This document shows, one piece after another, positions 18,101 to 28,402 of a DNA stretch of 64,000 nucleotides (the stretch's first letter is position 1; the number at the start of each line of letters is the position of its first letter). The notes beneath the pieces were generated by a model. The model ran no database searches and was not told the origin of the DNA. It was given only the letters and a program-made list of their open reading frames with translations. Source of the DNA: a candidate division TM6 bacterium RIFCSPHIGHO2_12_FULL_36_22 (GTDB lineage Bacteria; Babelota; Babeliae; Babelales; UBA12409); the NCBI GenBank assembly GCA_001771315.1, contig METK01000008.1, positions 94,624 through 158,623 on the forward strand, read 5' to 3'. A program made the translations under genes and the position numbers.

Positions 18101-18796
18101 TTATATGTTTAATAAGCAAGTACCACGACATTCTTCATTTAAAACTGTAAATACCTTTTCAATGTCATCTGAAACAATAATCAGATCCAAATCTTTTTGT
18201 GTTATTAAATTATTTGGTAACGCAGATTCTTTCAACCAAAGCATTATATAACGCCAGTAATCAACACCAAATAAAATTACTGGAACTTGTTTAATTTTTT
18301 TTGTTTGAATAAGTGTTATAACTTGACTAAATTCATCCATCGTTCCAAAGCCTCCTGGAAATACTACAAAGGCGGTAGAATAGTTAATAAGCAACCATTT
18401 ACGAGCACAAAAAAATTCCATAACGATCAGATCTCTTGAACATGTATTTTCAAGATTTTCTCGATCTAGCCCACGTACTGTTATTCCTATATTTGCAGCG
18501 GAAGATTTTGCAGATCGTGCACCACAATTTGCCGCTTCCATAAGCCCCAGTCCACCACCAGTAATAACAGCGATATTTGCACTTGCAAGCTTTGCTGCAA
18601 GTTTATAGGCTGCTTTCGCATGCTTGTCATCACGTTTAAGTTGAACCCCTCCAAAAAAGGTTATTCGTGGTGGCTTGGCTTGAGTTAATTTGCTAATACC
18701 CCACGCCATTTGCCATGTAACACGTATCCAATGCACAAAAAATTTACTGTAATTTTTAATACATTCTAAGCATCTTGTAAACATTTTACTCCTCAT
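18101..18796 (-). CDS. LOG-family (Lonely Guy-like) nucleotide phosphoribohydrolase
   Basis: 231 residues. Characteristic motifs: ITFFGGVQLKRDD as the first strand, VITGGGLGLMEAAN, and VVFPGGFGTMDEFSQVIT, the PGGxGTxxE signature that binds and hydrolyses nucleoside 5'-monophosphates. The conserved Arg-Lys (FFCARKWLL) precedes it. Related bacterial proteins, once mislabelled lysine decarboxylases, cleave N6-modified AMP or other NMPs; which substrate this one takes is not visible. The start overlaps the end of the P-type ATPase gene by 11 bases, so the two are probably in one transcript. Confidence 0.85.
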   Translation of the reverse strand: MRSKMFTRCLECIKNYSKFFVHWIRVTWQMAWGISKLTQAKPPRITFFGGVQLKRDDKHAKAAYKLAAKLASANIAVITGGGLGLMEAANCGARSAKSSAANIGITVRGLDRENLENTCSRDLIVMEFFCARKWLLINYSTAFVVFPGGFGTMDEFSQVITLIQTKKIKQVPVILFGVDYWRYIMLWLKESALPNNLITQKDLDLIIVSDDIEKVFTVLNEECRGTCLLNI

Positions 18797-20900
18797 ATAT
18801 TTTTATATATCGTAAACGCAATGCATTGAGTACAACAGATAAGCTAGAAAGTGCCATGGCAGCTCCTGCAAAAATTGGGGTAATCATAATACCGAATGGG
18901 TAATACAATATACCCATAGCAACTGGTATTAAAACAATGTTATACCCAAAAGCCCAAACCAAATTTTGGCGTATATTCCGCATCGTCAATTTCGATAATT
19001 TAATTATTTGTGGCACTAATAAAATATCACTATGCAATAGTACAACTCCAGCTGATTCTATAGCTACGTCAGTACCACCGCTCATTGCAATCCCAATGTC
19101 TGCTGCAGCTAGCGCCGGCGCATCATTGATACCATCACCAACCATACCCACCTTCTTTCCTGCCCGTTGTATCTGTTTAACATATTTTTGCTTTTCTGCA
19201 GGTAACACCTCTGAAAATACGCGTGTGATGCCTAATTCTTTTGCAATGTTATTAACGATAATTGTATTGTCACCCGATATAATTACACTCTCAATGCCCA
19301 TCTTCTTAAGCTGTTCAATCATTTCTTTAGCACCTGAGCGAAGTTGATCTGCAATACTAAATAGCACCACAGCAACTTCATTAACGGCAACAAATGAGAG
19401 TGTATTACCACTCTGAGAAAAATCCTGTACAGCTTTTTGAAAATTGGAATCAATGCTTACATTTTGATCCTGCATAAAACGCTCAGATCCAATGGCAAAA
19501 GATAAATTATCAATCTGTGCTGTGACGCCCAAACCTAATACAGGCTTAACATTTGTAAGTTCAATACGTATTGGTTTTTTTATTTGTAAAAATTTATAAA
19601 TAGCTTGAGAAACGGGATGTGTTGATTGTTGCTCAATTGAACTAACAGCGGTATATAAGAACGACTCAAAATCATCTGTTGGCCACTGCTGCCTTTTAGC
19701 AAGCTCACTGAGATCGGGTAGAAAATGCATCTGATTAACAGAACGTTTTTCTTCTGTTAATGTTCCCGTTTTATCAAAAATTATCACGGATAAGTTTGCT
19801 GCAGTTTCTAATACTTGCGCATCCTTAATCAAAATACCTCGCTGCGCACCCTTTCCAATACCGACCATAATAGATGTTGGTGTAGCTAATCCAAGTGCAC
19901 AAGGGCATGCAACAATAAATACAGAAACCATGCTAACTAATGCCTGAACCAACCTTGGTTGTGGTCCAAAATAAAACCAAATCAAGAATGTAGCTAATGC
20001 CAAAAGAATAACAATAGGAACAAAAATAGCAGAAACTTTATCAACTAGTTGCTGTACAGAAGCTCGTGAATGCTGTGCTTGATCAACCATGGCAATAATC
20101 TGTGATAAAAAAGTTTCTTTACCAACCTTTTTTGCTTCAATTTCAAAAGAACCACTTTCATTAATAGTGCTACCAATAACAAAATCGCCCTTTTGCTTAT
20201 GAATAGGCTTACTCTCACCTGTTACCATGCTTTCATTCACAATAGCCTGGCCTGAAATAATTACACCATCTGTAGGAATTTTTTCACCAGACTTAATTAA
20301 AAGGCGATCCCCTAATTGAATTTGATCTATTGAAACTTGAATCCAATTGTCATTTTTAAAAATCGTAGCCGTCTTTGCCTGCAATCCAATCAATTTTTGT
20401 AATGCTTGTGATGTTCGACTTTTTGCCCGTTCTTCTAAATAATTTCCCAACAAAATAAATGTAATAATCATTACCGCAGTATCAAAATAGTAATGAATAG
20501 GAATTCCCGCCTTCTTAAATAAAAAAGGAAAAAAGATCACAAATATAGAATACAAATAGGCTATGGTCGTTCCTAATACAATCAATGTAAACATACCTGC
20601 AGAACGCTTTTTTATTTCATTCCATGCCATGCTATAAAACATCCATGCAGCCCAAAATTGTACCGGCGTTGCTAGGAAAAACATAACCCATTTATTATGA
20701 AAAATAGGAAAAATATTAAAAATTCCAAACAAAAACAAGGCTGAACAAATCAAACTCAATGCAAGCTTAAGTTTCGTATTGGAAGCATGGTAGTGATTAT
20801 AATGCGTACACGATTGACACTCTTCATGTGCAAGTAAAAACCACCAAATAGTTAGACCCATCAAACCTAAAACTACTATGGTCGGCATGAAAAAAAACAT
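18786..20900 (-). CDS. copA: Copper-type P1B ATPase
   Basis: 704 residues. It pumps monovalent copper (possibly silver) out of the cytoplasm. Motifs in order: VTGES in the actuator domain, CPCALGLATPTS in the metal-binding sixth helix, DKTGTLTEEKR with the phosphorylated Asp, the HP dipeptide (QSTHPVSQ), and GDGINDAPALA in the hinge. CPC is typical of Cu/Ag pumps. There is no N-terminal HMA domain; instead a short Cys/His cluster (HEECQSCTHYNHYH, near residues 25-38) follows the first helix and may bind metal. About eight membrane helices. No copper chaperone or regulator gene is nearby. Confidence 0.9.
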   Translation of the reverse strand: MFFFMPTIVVLGLMGLTIWWFLLAHEECQSCTHYNHYHASNTKLKLALSLICSALFLFGIFNIFPIFHNKWVMFFLATPVQFWAAWMFYSMAWNEIKKRSAGMFTLIVLGTTIAYLYSIFVIFFPFLFKKAGIPIHYYFDTAVMIITFILLGNYLEERAKSRTSQALQKLIGLQAKTATIFKNDNWIQVSIDQIQLGDRLLIKSGEKIPTDGVIISGQAIVNESMVTGESKPIHKQKGDFVIGSTINESGSFEIEAKKVGKETFLSQIIAMVDQAQHSRASVQQLVDKVSAIFVPIVILLALATFLIWFYFGPQPRLVQALVSMVSVFIVACPCALGLATPTSIMVGIGKGAQRGILIKDAQVLETAANLSVIIFDKTGTLTEEKRSVNQMHFLPDLSELAKRQQWPTDDFESFLYTAVSSIEQQSTHPVSQAIYKFLQIKKPIRIELTNVKPVLGLGVTAQIDNLSFAIGSERFMQDQNVSIDSNFQKAVQDFSQSGNTLSFVAVNEVAVVLFSIADQLRSGAKEMIEQLKKMGIESVIISGDNTIIVNNIAKELGITRVFSEVLPAEKQKYVKQIQRAGKKVGMVGDGINDAPALAAADIGIAMSGGTDVAIESAGVVLLHSDILLVPQIIKLSKLTMRNIRQNLVWAFGYNIVLIPVAMGILYYPFGIMITPIFAGAAMALSSLSVVLNALRLRYIKIYEE

Positions 20901-20966
20901 TACTCTTTCCTAACAATATCGAAGATTGATACACTAAACGAAATCTATATAAAAAAAGAACCAGTT

Positions 20967-20975
20967 TGCTATAAT
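20967..20975 (+). promoter_or_regulatory. Extended -10 promoter for the first alpha/beta hydrolase
   Basis: TGC-TATAAT, an extended -10 element with a perfect hexamer at 20970-20975. No clear -35. Transcription from about 20982 would exclude the ATG at 20976 and favour the ATG at 21000. Confidence 0.6.
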
Positions 20976-20999
20976 ATGGATCAAAAAGAGAAGTTGAAT

Positions 21000-22199
21000 A
21001 TGAAGGGTAAAGAAAAAATAATATTCTGTTTGTTACTGTATAGTTTGACTACATATGCAGATAAAAATACAGAACAATGGATCACAATTTTTATACATGG
21101 CACTGTCATGCCATATATAACTTTTTTTGATGTACTCAAGCTCAAAAATAAAGAAATTCAACCCACCATGCTCACTCGCATGAATAAGTTATATCGCAAA
21201 AGCCCATTCTTTTATCAATGCCAACCAATCCAGGGATTTGGACTAAAACCTATCTATTTTGCTAAATCACACCCGGGCAATGCAGCTCAAGCATTTGGCA
21301 AAACGTTTCATCTTCTTAACAAAAAATGTTACCCCAAACGAAGAATCAATAGATATTATACGTTTGGTTGGTCTGGATTACTCAATAAAAACGTTCGAGA
21401 CCTTGCTGCACAACAACTTTATGAAGAATTAGTACGTGAAATAAATAAGTTAAAAGAATTCAATGATAACCCAATACACATAATTCTCTGCTGTTTTAGT
21501 CATGGTGGAAATGTAGGCCTTAGCTTATATAAGTACGTCAATAGCAAAAAGACGCCATTTACCATTGATCAATTAATACTTTATGGCACCCCAATACAAG
21601 AAGAAAGTTACAAAGGCCTTAGATCTCCATTATATCAAAATGTATATAACCTCTACTCACTTGGGGATAGGATCCAAAAATTTGACTTCATTTCTGGATC
21701 AGAAACCTCTCGCACATTCGAAGGCCCCAACTTACCCAAAAAACTCAAACAAGTCCGCCTGCGCTTCAATAGACGAAAAACACCATATAAATTAGGTCGT
21801 GAATATGCTGAAAAAACAAAAAAAAGAGTCTATCCCGGCCATATTGAACTCTGGTTCTTTGGTTGGACTCAAAAATGGTATCGCCCCCACTTCCCGCTAC
21901 AACCATTCCCAGTAGCCGCATTTACCCCATTTATAACCAAAACAGTTGATGATCTAGGAACAACCAATACCATGACAATAGAAATATCACCGAAATCTGG
22001 CCAAACAATGGTTACAAGCTATGACAATAGTTTTGAAAGCAAAGATAAAAAATATATCAATTCAATGACCAAATCTGACCTACATTGGCTCCAACGTAAA
22101 GTAAAGGCTTATTCCCCTCAAAATTATAAACGAACCTATCGCTCGCGTTTTAATGCCTTGGTTCGAAAAGCACGGCAACAACTTCGATTGCGCTCCTAA
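21000..22199 (+). CDS. Exported alpha/beta hydrolase (lipase-like), copy 1
   Basis: 399 residues starting at the ATG at 21000: the upstream ATG abuts the -10 box, and the signal peptide (MKGKEKIIFCLLLYSLTTYA) begins here. The alpha/beta hydrolase core is visible: TIFIHGTV (oxyanion hole strand), CCFSHGGN (nucleophile Ser in the x-S-x-G elbow), YSLGDRIQ (candidate Asp) and GHIELWFFGW (candidate His). The elbow lacks the usual first Gly, having Cys-Phe instead. A basic C-terminal tail ends the protein. The next gene is a clear paralogue. Substrate unknown; secretion suggests action on lipids or esters outside the cytoplasm. Confidence 0.7.
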   Translation: MKGKEKIIFCLLLYSLTTYADKNTEQWITIFIHGTVMPYITFFDVLKLKNKEIQPTMLTRMNKLYRKSPFFYQCQPIQGFGLKPIYFAKSHPGNAAQAFGKTFHLLNKKCYPKRRINRYYTFGWSGLLNKNVRDLAAQQLYEELVREINKLKEFNDNPIHIILCCFSHGGNVGLSLYKYVNSKKTPFTIDQLILYGTPIQEESYKGLRSPLYQNVYNLYSLGDRIQKFDFISGSETSRTFEGPNLPKKLKQVRLRFNRRKTPYKLGREYAEKTKKRVYPGHIELWFFGWTQKWYRPHFPLQPFPVAAFTPFITKTVDDLGTTNTMTIEISPKSGQTMVTSYDNSFESKDKKYINSMTKSDLHWLQRKVKAYSPQNYKRTYRSRFNALVRKARQQLRLRS

Positions 22200-22346
22200 T
22201 CAACTTATCCGCATTGCCACCCCTATAATTTAGACCGATATCCCTTCTCAATCGCACTTTCTATCATTTTTTATATATTTCATTATGTAACAATTCGCAA
22301 TTGCTATTTGTGTAAAAGTTGCTAATATAAATACTATAGGATAAAA

Positions 22347-23528
22347 ATGGGGAATAAAACTGTGTATATCAAGAGAATATTATACTTTATTTTAGCGCTT
22401 GCTTCTATTGAACAGGCGTACTCTTGGCTGCACAATAAAGATCATTTATTTATGGAGCAGAAGGTAGAACAGGATATTGTAGTATTTGTTCATGGAACGG
22501 TTAATGCTCCAAGGACAACTGGGCAACTTATCCATGCATTGCGTGTAGATAATCAAACAACAACGTATACCAAAAAGACTGCCGCGATGCGTAATGATCC
22601 GTTCTTTTATCAATCACAACCAATTGGATCATTAGGTCTCAAATATATTAATATTAACAAGTTCCAATATGGTGATGCTCCAAGCCTTTTTGCTCATATT
22701 TACGATCTAGTCAATAAACAAGCCGATATCCAAGCCCGAAAGACTAACTACTATACGTTTGGATGGACAGGACAATTAAACCGCCCTGCGCGTATGCAAG
22801 CTGCAAAAGAACTTCTTGCTGCACTTACAAATGAAGTAAAGATATATAACGGCAGTGGTATTAATACTAGAATTCACCTTATTGGCTATAGCCATGGTGG
22901 TAACGTGTGTATCAACTTAGCACAGATAACACCCAAGGATACCACTCTTTGTATTGATGAACTCATACTTTTAGGAACACCAATTCAACGCTGTAGTCTT
23001 AATCTTATCAAACACCCTATGTTTAAAAAAATATATAATATCTATTCTCAAGGAGATAGCGTTCAGACTATGGATTGGTTTTCTACTGATGCTACCCCAA
23101 CACGAACATTTATTAAAAGTAAACAAAATCCATTGCCAAAAAAATTGAATCAAATACGCATTCGAATGATTGAAGAAAATATTGTAAGGAACAAATCAAA
23201 GCGTATTAAAATAGACCCAAATCATGCTCAATTGTGGTTCTTTTCATGGGGACACAAAGAAAACCGTAGTCCTCTTGATCCAGTACCAGTTGCAGCTTTT
23301 ATACCTATGATTCGTAATGTGGCACAAAACAGCCCTCTTACTAACTTAGCAATTGATATTACTGTCAAGGATGGTACATTGTGCTTCAATCAAATAAATC
23401 CAGAAACATTGGTTCAAGCTCTCATGCCTAATCAACTTATTTCCAAATTCATAGGAGCTATAAGAGATTGTATTCCACTTAATTACTACCAAGAATATCA
23501 ACAAAAATACTATTCACGAAAAGCTTAA
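22347..23528 (+). CDS. Exported alpha/beta hydrolase (lipase-like), copy 2
   Basis: 393 residues, paralogous to copy 1 along its length: VVFVHGTVNAP, the shared DPFFYQSQPIGSLGLK segment, YYTFGWTGQLNR, IGYSHGGN (a canonical G-x-S-x-G elbow), LLGTPIQ, IYSQGDSVQ and NHAQLWFFSW. These give a complete candidate Ser-Asp-His triad. The N-terminus is hydrophobic (residues 9-23), so exported or anchored. It ends 4 bases inside the convergent rsmA gene. The 147-base gap between the copies has its own AT-rich promoter-like stretch, so they may be expressed separately. Confidence 0.7.
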   Translation: MGNKTVYIKRILYFILALASIEQAYSWLHNKDHLFMEQKVEQDIVVFVHGTVNAPRTTGQLIHALRVDNQTTTYTKKTAAMRNDPFFYQSQPIGSLGLKYININKFQYGDAPSLFAHIYDLVNKQADIQARKTNYYTFGWTGQLNRPARMQAAKELLAALTNEVKIYNGSGINTRIHLIGYSHGGNVCINLAQITPKDTTLCIDELILLGTPIQRCSLNLIKHPMFKKIYNIYSQGDSVQTMDWFSTDATPTRTFIKSKQNPLPKKLNQIRIRMIEENIVRNKSKRIKIDPNHAQLWFFSWGHKENRSPLDPVPVAAFIPMIRNVAQNSPLTNLAIDITVKDGTLCFNQINPETLVQALMPNQLISKFIGAIRDCIPLNYYQEYQQKYYSRKA

Positions 23529-24283
23529 GCTATAATTTTTGACCATAAATCTAATAAATCTTGCATATTCAATTGTTGCGCACGCAATGCACGTGTTTCT
23601 TCATTAAAATATTCTAAATATTGTGTACCTCGTAAATTATTACTTAGAGTTCGTCTTGGTTGTTTAAAACACACTTTAATAAATTTCCAAAACTTCTCTT
23701 CCTGTGGTATTGCAACAATATCTACCTTGGGCTTAAAATAAAGTAATCGCGAAAATACTTTTGGCGGCGGATAGAATGCTGCTGGAGGAACCTTATCAAG
23801 GAGTTTCCAGTCAAAATATCTTTGAAAAAAGAGAGCAACATAACCATAGCCCCTACCGTGAGTTGCCAATATTTTCTGCGCAACTTCTTCCTGAATCATA
23901 ATCACACCCTCATTCAAAAAATGTCTATTTTTTTGAAGCATATGCAAAATAGGAAATGTAATATTGTATGGAAGATTTGCCAATAATGTCCATGGCTTAT
24001 CTTTTTCAAACCGACTAAAATCAACATCAAGAATATTATCAAGGAATACAGTTAACCGATCATCCTGAATCTTTTTTAACTCGGTTGCCCATTCTTCATC
24101 AATTTCAAATACCCATAACCGCTTAATATCAAAGCCTAAAATCGCCCGAGTCAAAAAACCATCCCCACCACCTATTTCAAAAACAGATGATTCTGGTGTC
24201 AAATTGGCAGCATTAAATATACAGTGAAGATATCGACTGTCTCGCAAAAAATGTTGCCCATATTGTTTTTTAAACGTAGCCAC
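23525..24283 (-). CDS. rsmA: 16S rRNA dimethyladenosine transferase
   Basis: Also called KsgA: dimethylates two adjacent adenines in the 3'-terminal helix of 16S rRNA during small-subunit assembly. Motifs: KKQYGQHFLRD at the N-terminus, FEIGGGDGFLTRAIL (SAM-binding motif I), NLPYNITFP (motif IV), and FYPPPKVFSRLLYF. 252 residues. The start is GTG at 24283, directly after the mreB stop codon with no gap, so the two genes are translated from one message. Confidence 0.95.
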   Translation of the reverse strand: MATFKKQYGQHFLRDSRYLHCIFNAANLTPESSVFEIGGGDGFLTRAILGFDIKRLWVFEIDEEWATELKKIQDDRLTVFLDNILDVDFSRFEKDKPWTLLANLPYNITFPILHMLQKNRHFLNEGVIMIQEEVAQKILATHGRGYGYVALFFQRYFDWKLLDKVPPAAFYPPPKVFSRLLYFKPKVDIVAIPQEEKFWKFIKVCFKQPRRTLSNNLRGTQYLEYFNEETRALRAQQLNMQDLLDLWSKIIA

Positions 24284-25372
<1,089 letters not shown>

Positions 25373-25383
25373 CTAAAGATTTT

Positions 25384-26649
25384 TTAATAATTAACTTCAA
25401 AGCCTAAAGTGAACTTATATGTCTTTGCGGACATGCGCGAAGCAAATAAATGTACTGGGATATCTACCGTAAAATAAAATTGTGGTACGCAGTGTTTGCC
25501 AAACCATCCAGGACAACCCTTATATAACAATCCTAAGGAAACATACTCTTTTATCCATCCGGACCAATCATAAAGTTTATCTTGCTCAATAGTAACTGTT
25601 GGATTTTCTCGCAAATCTTTCCAACAATCCTTACCATGATAAATATAAGTAAAGCGAGCTAATGCGCCCCAGCCTTCATAAAAATCTTCTAATGCAACAA
25701 ATGGCGAAATGCCAAATGTAATTCCTGGTGAAATTTTAGCATCTGCAACTACAACACCCCACAACGGATTTTCTTCATCAACCATCATTCTTGCCTTGTG
25801 AATTTTGCTGAAACGATATGTTGCTTGCATCCAAAGACCTAAAAACCAATCCTCCCGTGCTTCTAATTGAGTTTCCAATTTAAAATACATTCCCGGAAAA
25901 CCATCTCCACCCAATGGGATAGAAGCTGTATTAAATATATATCGCTTTGCTGCTGTTGGAACAATACCACCTATAATCAAACCCAAATCAATGCTACGAC
26001 ATTTTAAAACATAATCCCAAGTAACCCCAAGTCGAGCATAAATCTCTGTATCTTGCCAAGAATCTTTTTTCCAATACGGTGGCTCTATGCCTAAGAGAGT
26101 ATTAGCATTTAATCGCGCTAATTCTAAGGCTACTGCCTGACCTTGAAAAAGCTGGCCATTGTCTGTAATTTTAAATGCTTTTTGTGCTTCTTGTGATAAT
26201 GAAAATCGTTGCTCTGATGTTGCATGTAAAAAACCACTTTTAACACCAACAGCTAGATGACAACCCAATGCTTGTTCCCAGCCAAAGCTAATACCTTGTA
26301 CTTGTATTTTGCCGGTCATGTTCCATATAATTTCATTTTGCAGATACCAAGGATCTAAAAATAATGGATTAACAATGCCTACTTTATTCATTGAATTATT
26401 AAGGGCATATAAATCATATTTACCAAATAACTCTGCAATATGTACTTCTTCACCATCGTAGTCATATCCCTGTTTTGCTTGCATAGTAAACACATTCACA
26501 AAAAAATTTGACGGTTTACGAGGCAAACGAGGAAGACCGACATCAAATAAAGGTAAATAACGATTATCAATAATTGCTTGTAATGATGAACTTAAAAGTG
26601 TCGCAATAAACAGCACTAACAGAGGTATTCGTTTTGTATATATTTTCAT
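25384..26649 (-). CDS. Exported protein, probable outer-membrane beta-barrel
   Basis: 421 residues from the ATG at 26649. The longest frame would start inside tRNA-Ser and is rejected. The signal peptide is MKIYTKRIPLLVLFIATLLSSSLQA. The mature protein shows alternating hydrophobic/polar stretches with many aromatics, and the last residues (TYKFTLGFEVNY) end in an aromatic after alternating hydrophobics, like the beta-signal recognised by BamA. These points suggest a barrel porin-like protein, but I recognise no family. It sits 26 bases upstream of the mreB start on the same strand. Confidence 0.65.
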   Translation of the reverse strand: MKIYTKRIPLLVLFIATLLSSSLQAIIDNRYLPLFDVGLPRLPRKPSNFFVNVFTMQAKQGYDYDGEEVHIAELFGKYDLYALNNSMNKVGIVNPLFLDPWYLQNEIIWNMTGKIQVQGISFGWEQALGCHLAVGVKSGFLHATSEQRFSLSQEAQKAFKITDNGQLFQGQAVALELARLNANTLLGIEPPYWKKDSWQDTEIYARLGVTWDYVLKCRSIDLGLIIGGIVPTAAKRYIFNTASIPLGGDGFPGMYFKLETQLEAREDWFLGLWMQATYRFSKIHKARMMVDEENPLWGVVVADAKISPGITFGISPFVALEDFYEGWGALARFTYIYHGKDCWKDLRENPTVTIEQDKLYDWSGWIKEYVSLGLLYKGCPGWFGKHCVPQFYFTVDIPVHLFASRMSAKTYKFTLGFEVNY

Positions 26650-26668
26650 ATCTTTTTCTAAAACCTTC

Positions 26669-26762
26669 TGGTGGAGAGAGTGGGATTCGAACCCACGATT
26701 CCGATTATTATCAGAATAACCGCTTTCGAGGCAGCCGCTTTCGACCACTCAGCCATCTCTCC
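26669..26762 (-). tRNA. tRNA-Ser(CGA)
   Basis: Minus-strand cloverleaf. Acceptor GGAGAGA pairs with TCTCTCC, the anticodon loop is CTCGAAA (anticodon CGA, reads UCG), the long variable arm is paired TTCTGA/TCGGAA as in type II serine tRNAs, and the T arm is GTGGG-TTCGAAT-CCCAC. CCA is encoded at 26669-26671. The base before CCA is A, whereas most bacterial serine tRNAs have G there. It is the only tRNA I found in the window. Confidence 0.95.
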
Positions 26763-26866
26763 GGGTGTAAAATTGTTATGGATTATCATAGCTATTAATA
26801 CTATTCATTCTACCTTATTATTCTATTTTTAAAAGAGCACACTAAAAGAAAAAATTAAAAGAAAAC

Positions 26867-26894
26867 TTGATGCAAATAGCGGAGTGTGTAGTAT
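26867..26894 (+). promoter_or_regulatory. Promoter for glmU
   Basis: TTGATG (26867-26872), a 16-base spacer, then TAGTAT (26889-26894), about 40 bases before the glmU ATG. The leader carries AGGGA 8 bases before the start. Confidence 0.55.
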
Positions 26895-26935
26895 TAGAAA
26901 TAAGGAAGATTGGTTAAAACAAAAAGGGAAATCAA

Positions 26936-28402
26936 ATGCTAAGCAACGTTGAAGCTATTGTACTTGCGGCAGGCAAATCAACACGATTCAATACTGGTAA
27001 AACCAAACTAATCGAAAAAATTTGTGGCCAAGAAATGATTCTTTACCCAGCAACATTGCTCAACAGTTTAAATATTCCTATGACTTTCGTTGTTGGCTAC
27101 CAAAAAGAAGTTGTTGTTTCTCTTTTAAAAGAACGTTTCAATGATAATTTTAAAACCGTCGATCAAGGCGAACAACGCGGTACCGGCCATGCAATTATGT
27201 GCACCCAAAGCACATGGACGCAAGATCATATTTTAATAATGAATGGCGATACCCCTTTAATCAAACCACATCAATTGCGTGCGCTATATGATAAACATAT
27301 TAGCACTGATGCAGCAATGACATTCATGACCGCTTACAATATTGATCCAACAATTAATAATTATGGTCGTGTTATTGAAGATGATAAAGGTATTAGCATC
27401 ATTGAAGCAAGTGAATTTGAACAATTTGCAGATAAGCTAGATAAAGATGTAGCATGCATTAATGCTGGTATCTATCTTCTTAAACGTAGCTTTCTCGACA
27501 AATACATAACACAACTGCCTAAAAATCCTACCACTGGTGAATTTTATTTTACAGAAATAGTTAAGCTTGGATCTGATGCTGGTCTTACTATATCCACCAT
27601 CAACATTCCATTTGATACAGTTCGTGGTATTAATACTTTACGAGAACTATGGAGCGCAGAACAGATTAAAAAATCTGAACTCATCGGTACATGGATGGAA
27701 AAAGGTGTACGTTTCGGCTCCGCTCAAAGTGTTCACATTGATTTAGATGTTGAAATTGGACAAGGTAGCTCTATTGGTACTGGTGTTCAACTGTTCAAAG
27801 GAACTAAAATTGGCACCAATTGTATCATTGAATCATTCAGCATGATCAGCAATACACATCTTGAAGATTATGTACATATTTACTCTCATTCCAATATTAA
27901 AGACAGCACCATTAAACATCATTCATGTATTGGACCTTTTGCTCACGTACGTGGAAATACTAAGCTTGCAGAGCATGTAAGAGTGGGTAATTTTGTAGAA
28001 ATTAATCGTAGTGAGGTTGGAGCATACACTCGAATTAGACATATGTGCTATATTGGAGATGCTACTATTGGCAAATATGTTAGCCTTGGTGCTGGCTCAA
28101 TTACTTGCAACTTTGATGGCATCGAAAAACATAAAACAGAAATACAAGACAATGCATTTATCGGTAGCAACACGGCATTTGTTGCTCCAGTTATTGTTGG
28201 AAAAAATGCATATACTGCTGCAGGCTCTGTTATAACTCAAAATGTTCCTGATAAAGCATTAGCTATTGCTCGCTCACGTCAGTTTAACAAAGAAGATTAC
28301 ACGATGGTTAAACAACAAAAAAAAAATATTTCTCAACAACTGGAAGCAGCGTACATAGCCGCAACAAAAACGGTGCCTGATTCATTTAACGAAAATCCAT
28401 GA
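26936..28402 (+). CDS. glmU: Bifunctional GlmU: GlcN-1-P acetyltransferase / GlcNAc-1-P uridyltransferase
   Basis: Makes UDP-GlcNAc, the precursor of peptidoglycan and lipid A. The N-terminal uridyltransferase shows AIVLAAGKSTRF (nucleotide loop), DQGEQRGTGHA and MNGDTPLI. The C-terminal half is a left-handed beta helix of hexapeptide repeats with the acetyltransferase catalytic region (RVGNFVEINRSEVG, GAGSITCNFDG, IGSNTAFVAPV). 488 residues is slightly longer than the usual 450-460, with a Lys/Gln-rich tail. ATGA overlap with the next gene suggests coupling. Confidence 0.96.
   Translation: MLSNVEAIVLAAGKSTRFNTGKTKLIEKICGQEMILYPATLLNSLNIPMTFVVGYQKEVVVSLLKERFNDNFKTVDQGEQRGTGHAIMCTQSTWTQDHILIMNGDTPLIKPHQLRALYDKHISTDAAMTFMTAYNIDPTINNYGRVIEDDKGISIIEASEFEQFADKLDKDVACINAGIYLLKRSFLDKYITQLPKNPTTGEFYFTEIVKLGSDAGLTISTINIPFDTVRGINTLRELWSAEQIKKSELIGTWMEKGVRFGSAQSVHIDLDVEIGQGSSIGTGVQLFKGTKIGTNCIIESFSMISNTHLEDYVHIYSHSNIKDSTIKHHSCIGPFAHVRGNTKLAEHVRVGNFVEINRSEVGAYTRIRHMCYIGDATIGKYVSLGAGSITCNFDGIEKHKTEIQDNAFIGSNTAFVAPVIVGKNAYTAAGSVITQNVPDKALAIARSRQFNKEDYTMVKQQKKNISQQLEAAYIAATKTVPDSFNENP

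Noticed and set aside
26650-26748. Longer start for the barrel-like protein, through tRNA-Ser
   Set aside because: The extra 33 codons lie in the tRNA gene and its spacer; the signal peptide starts at 26649.
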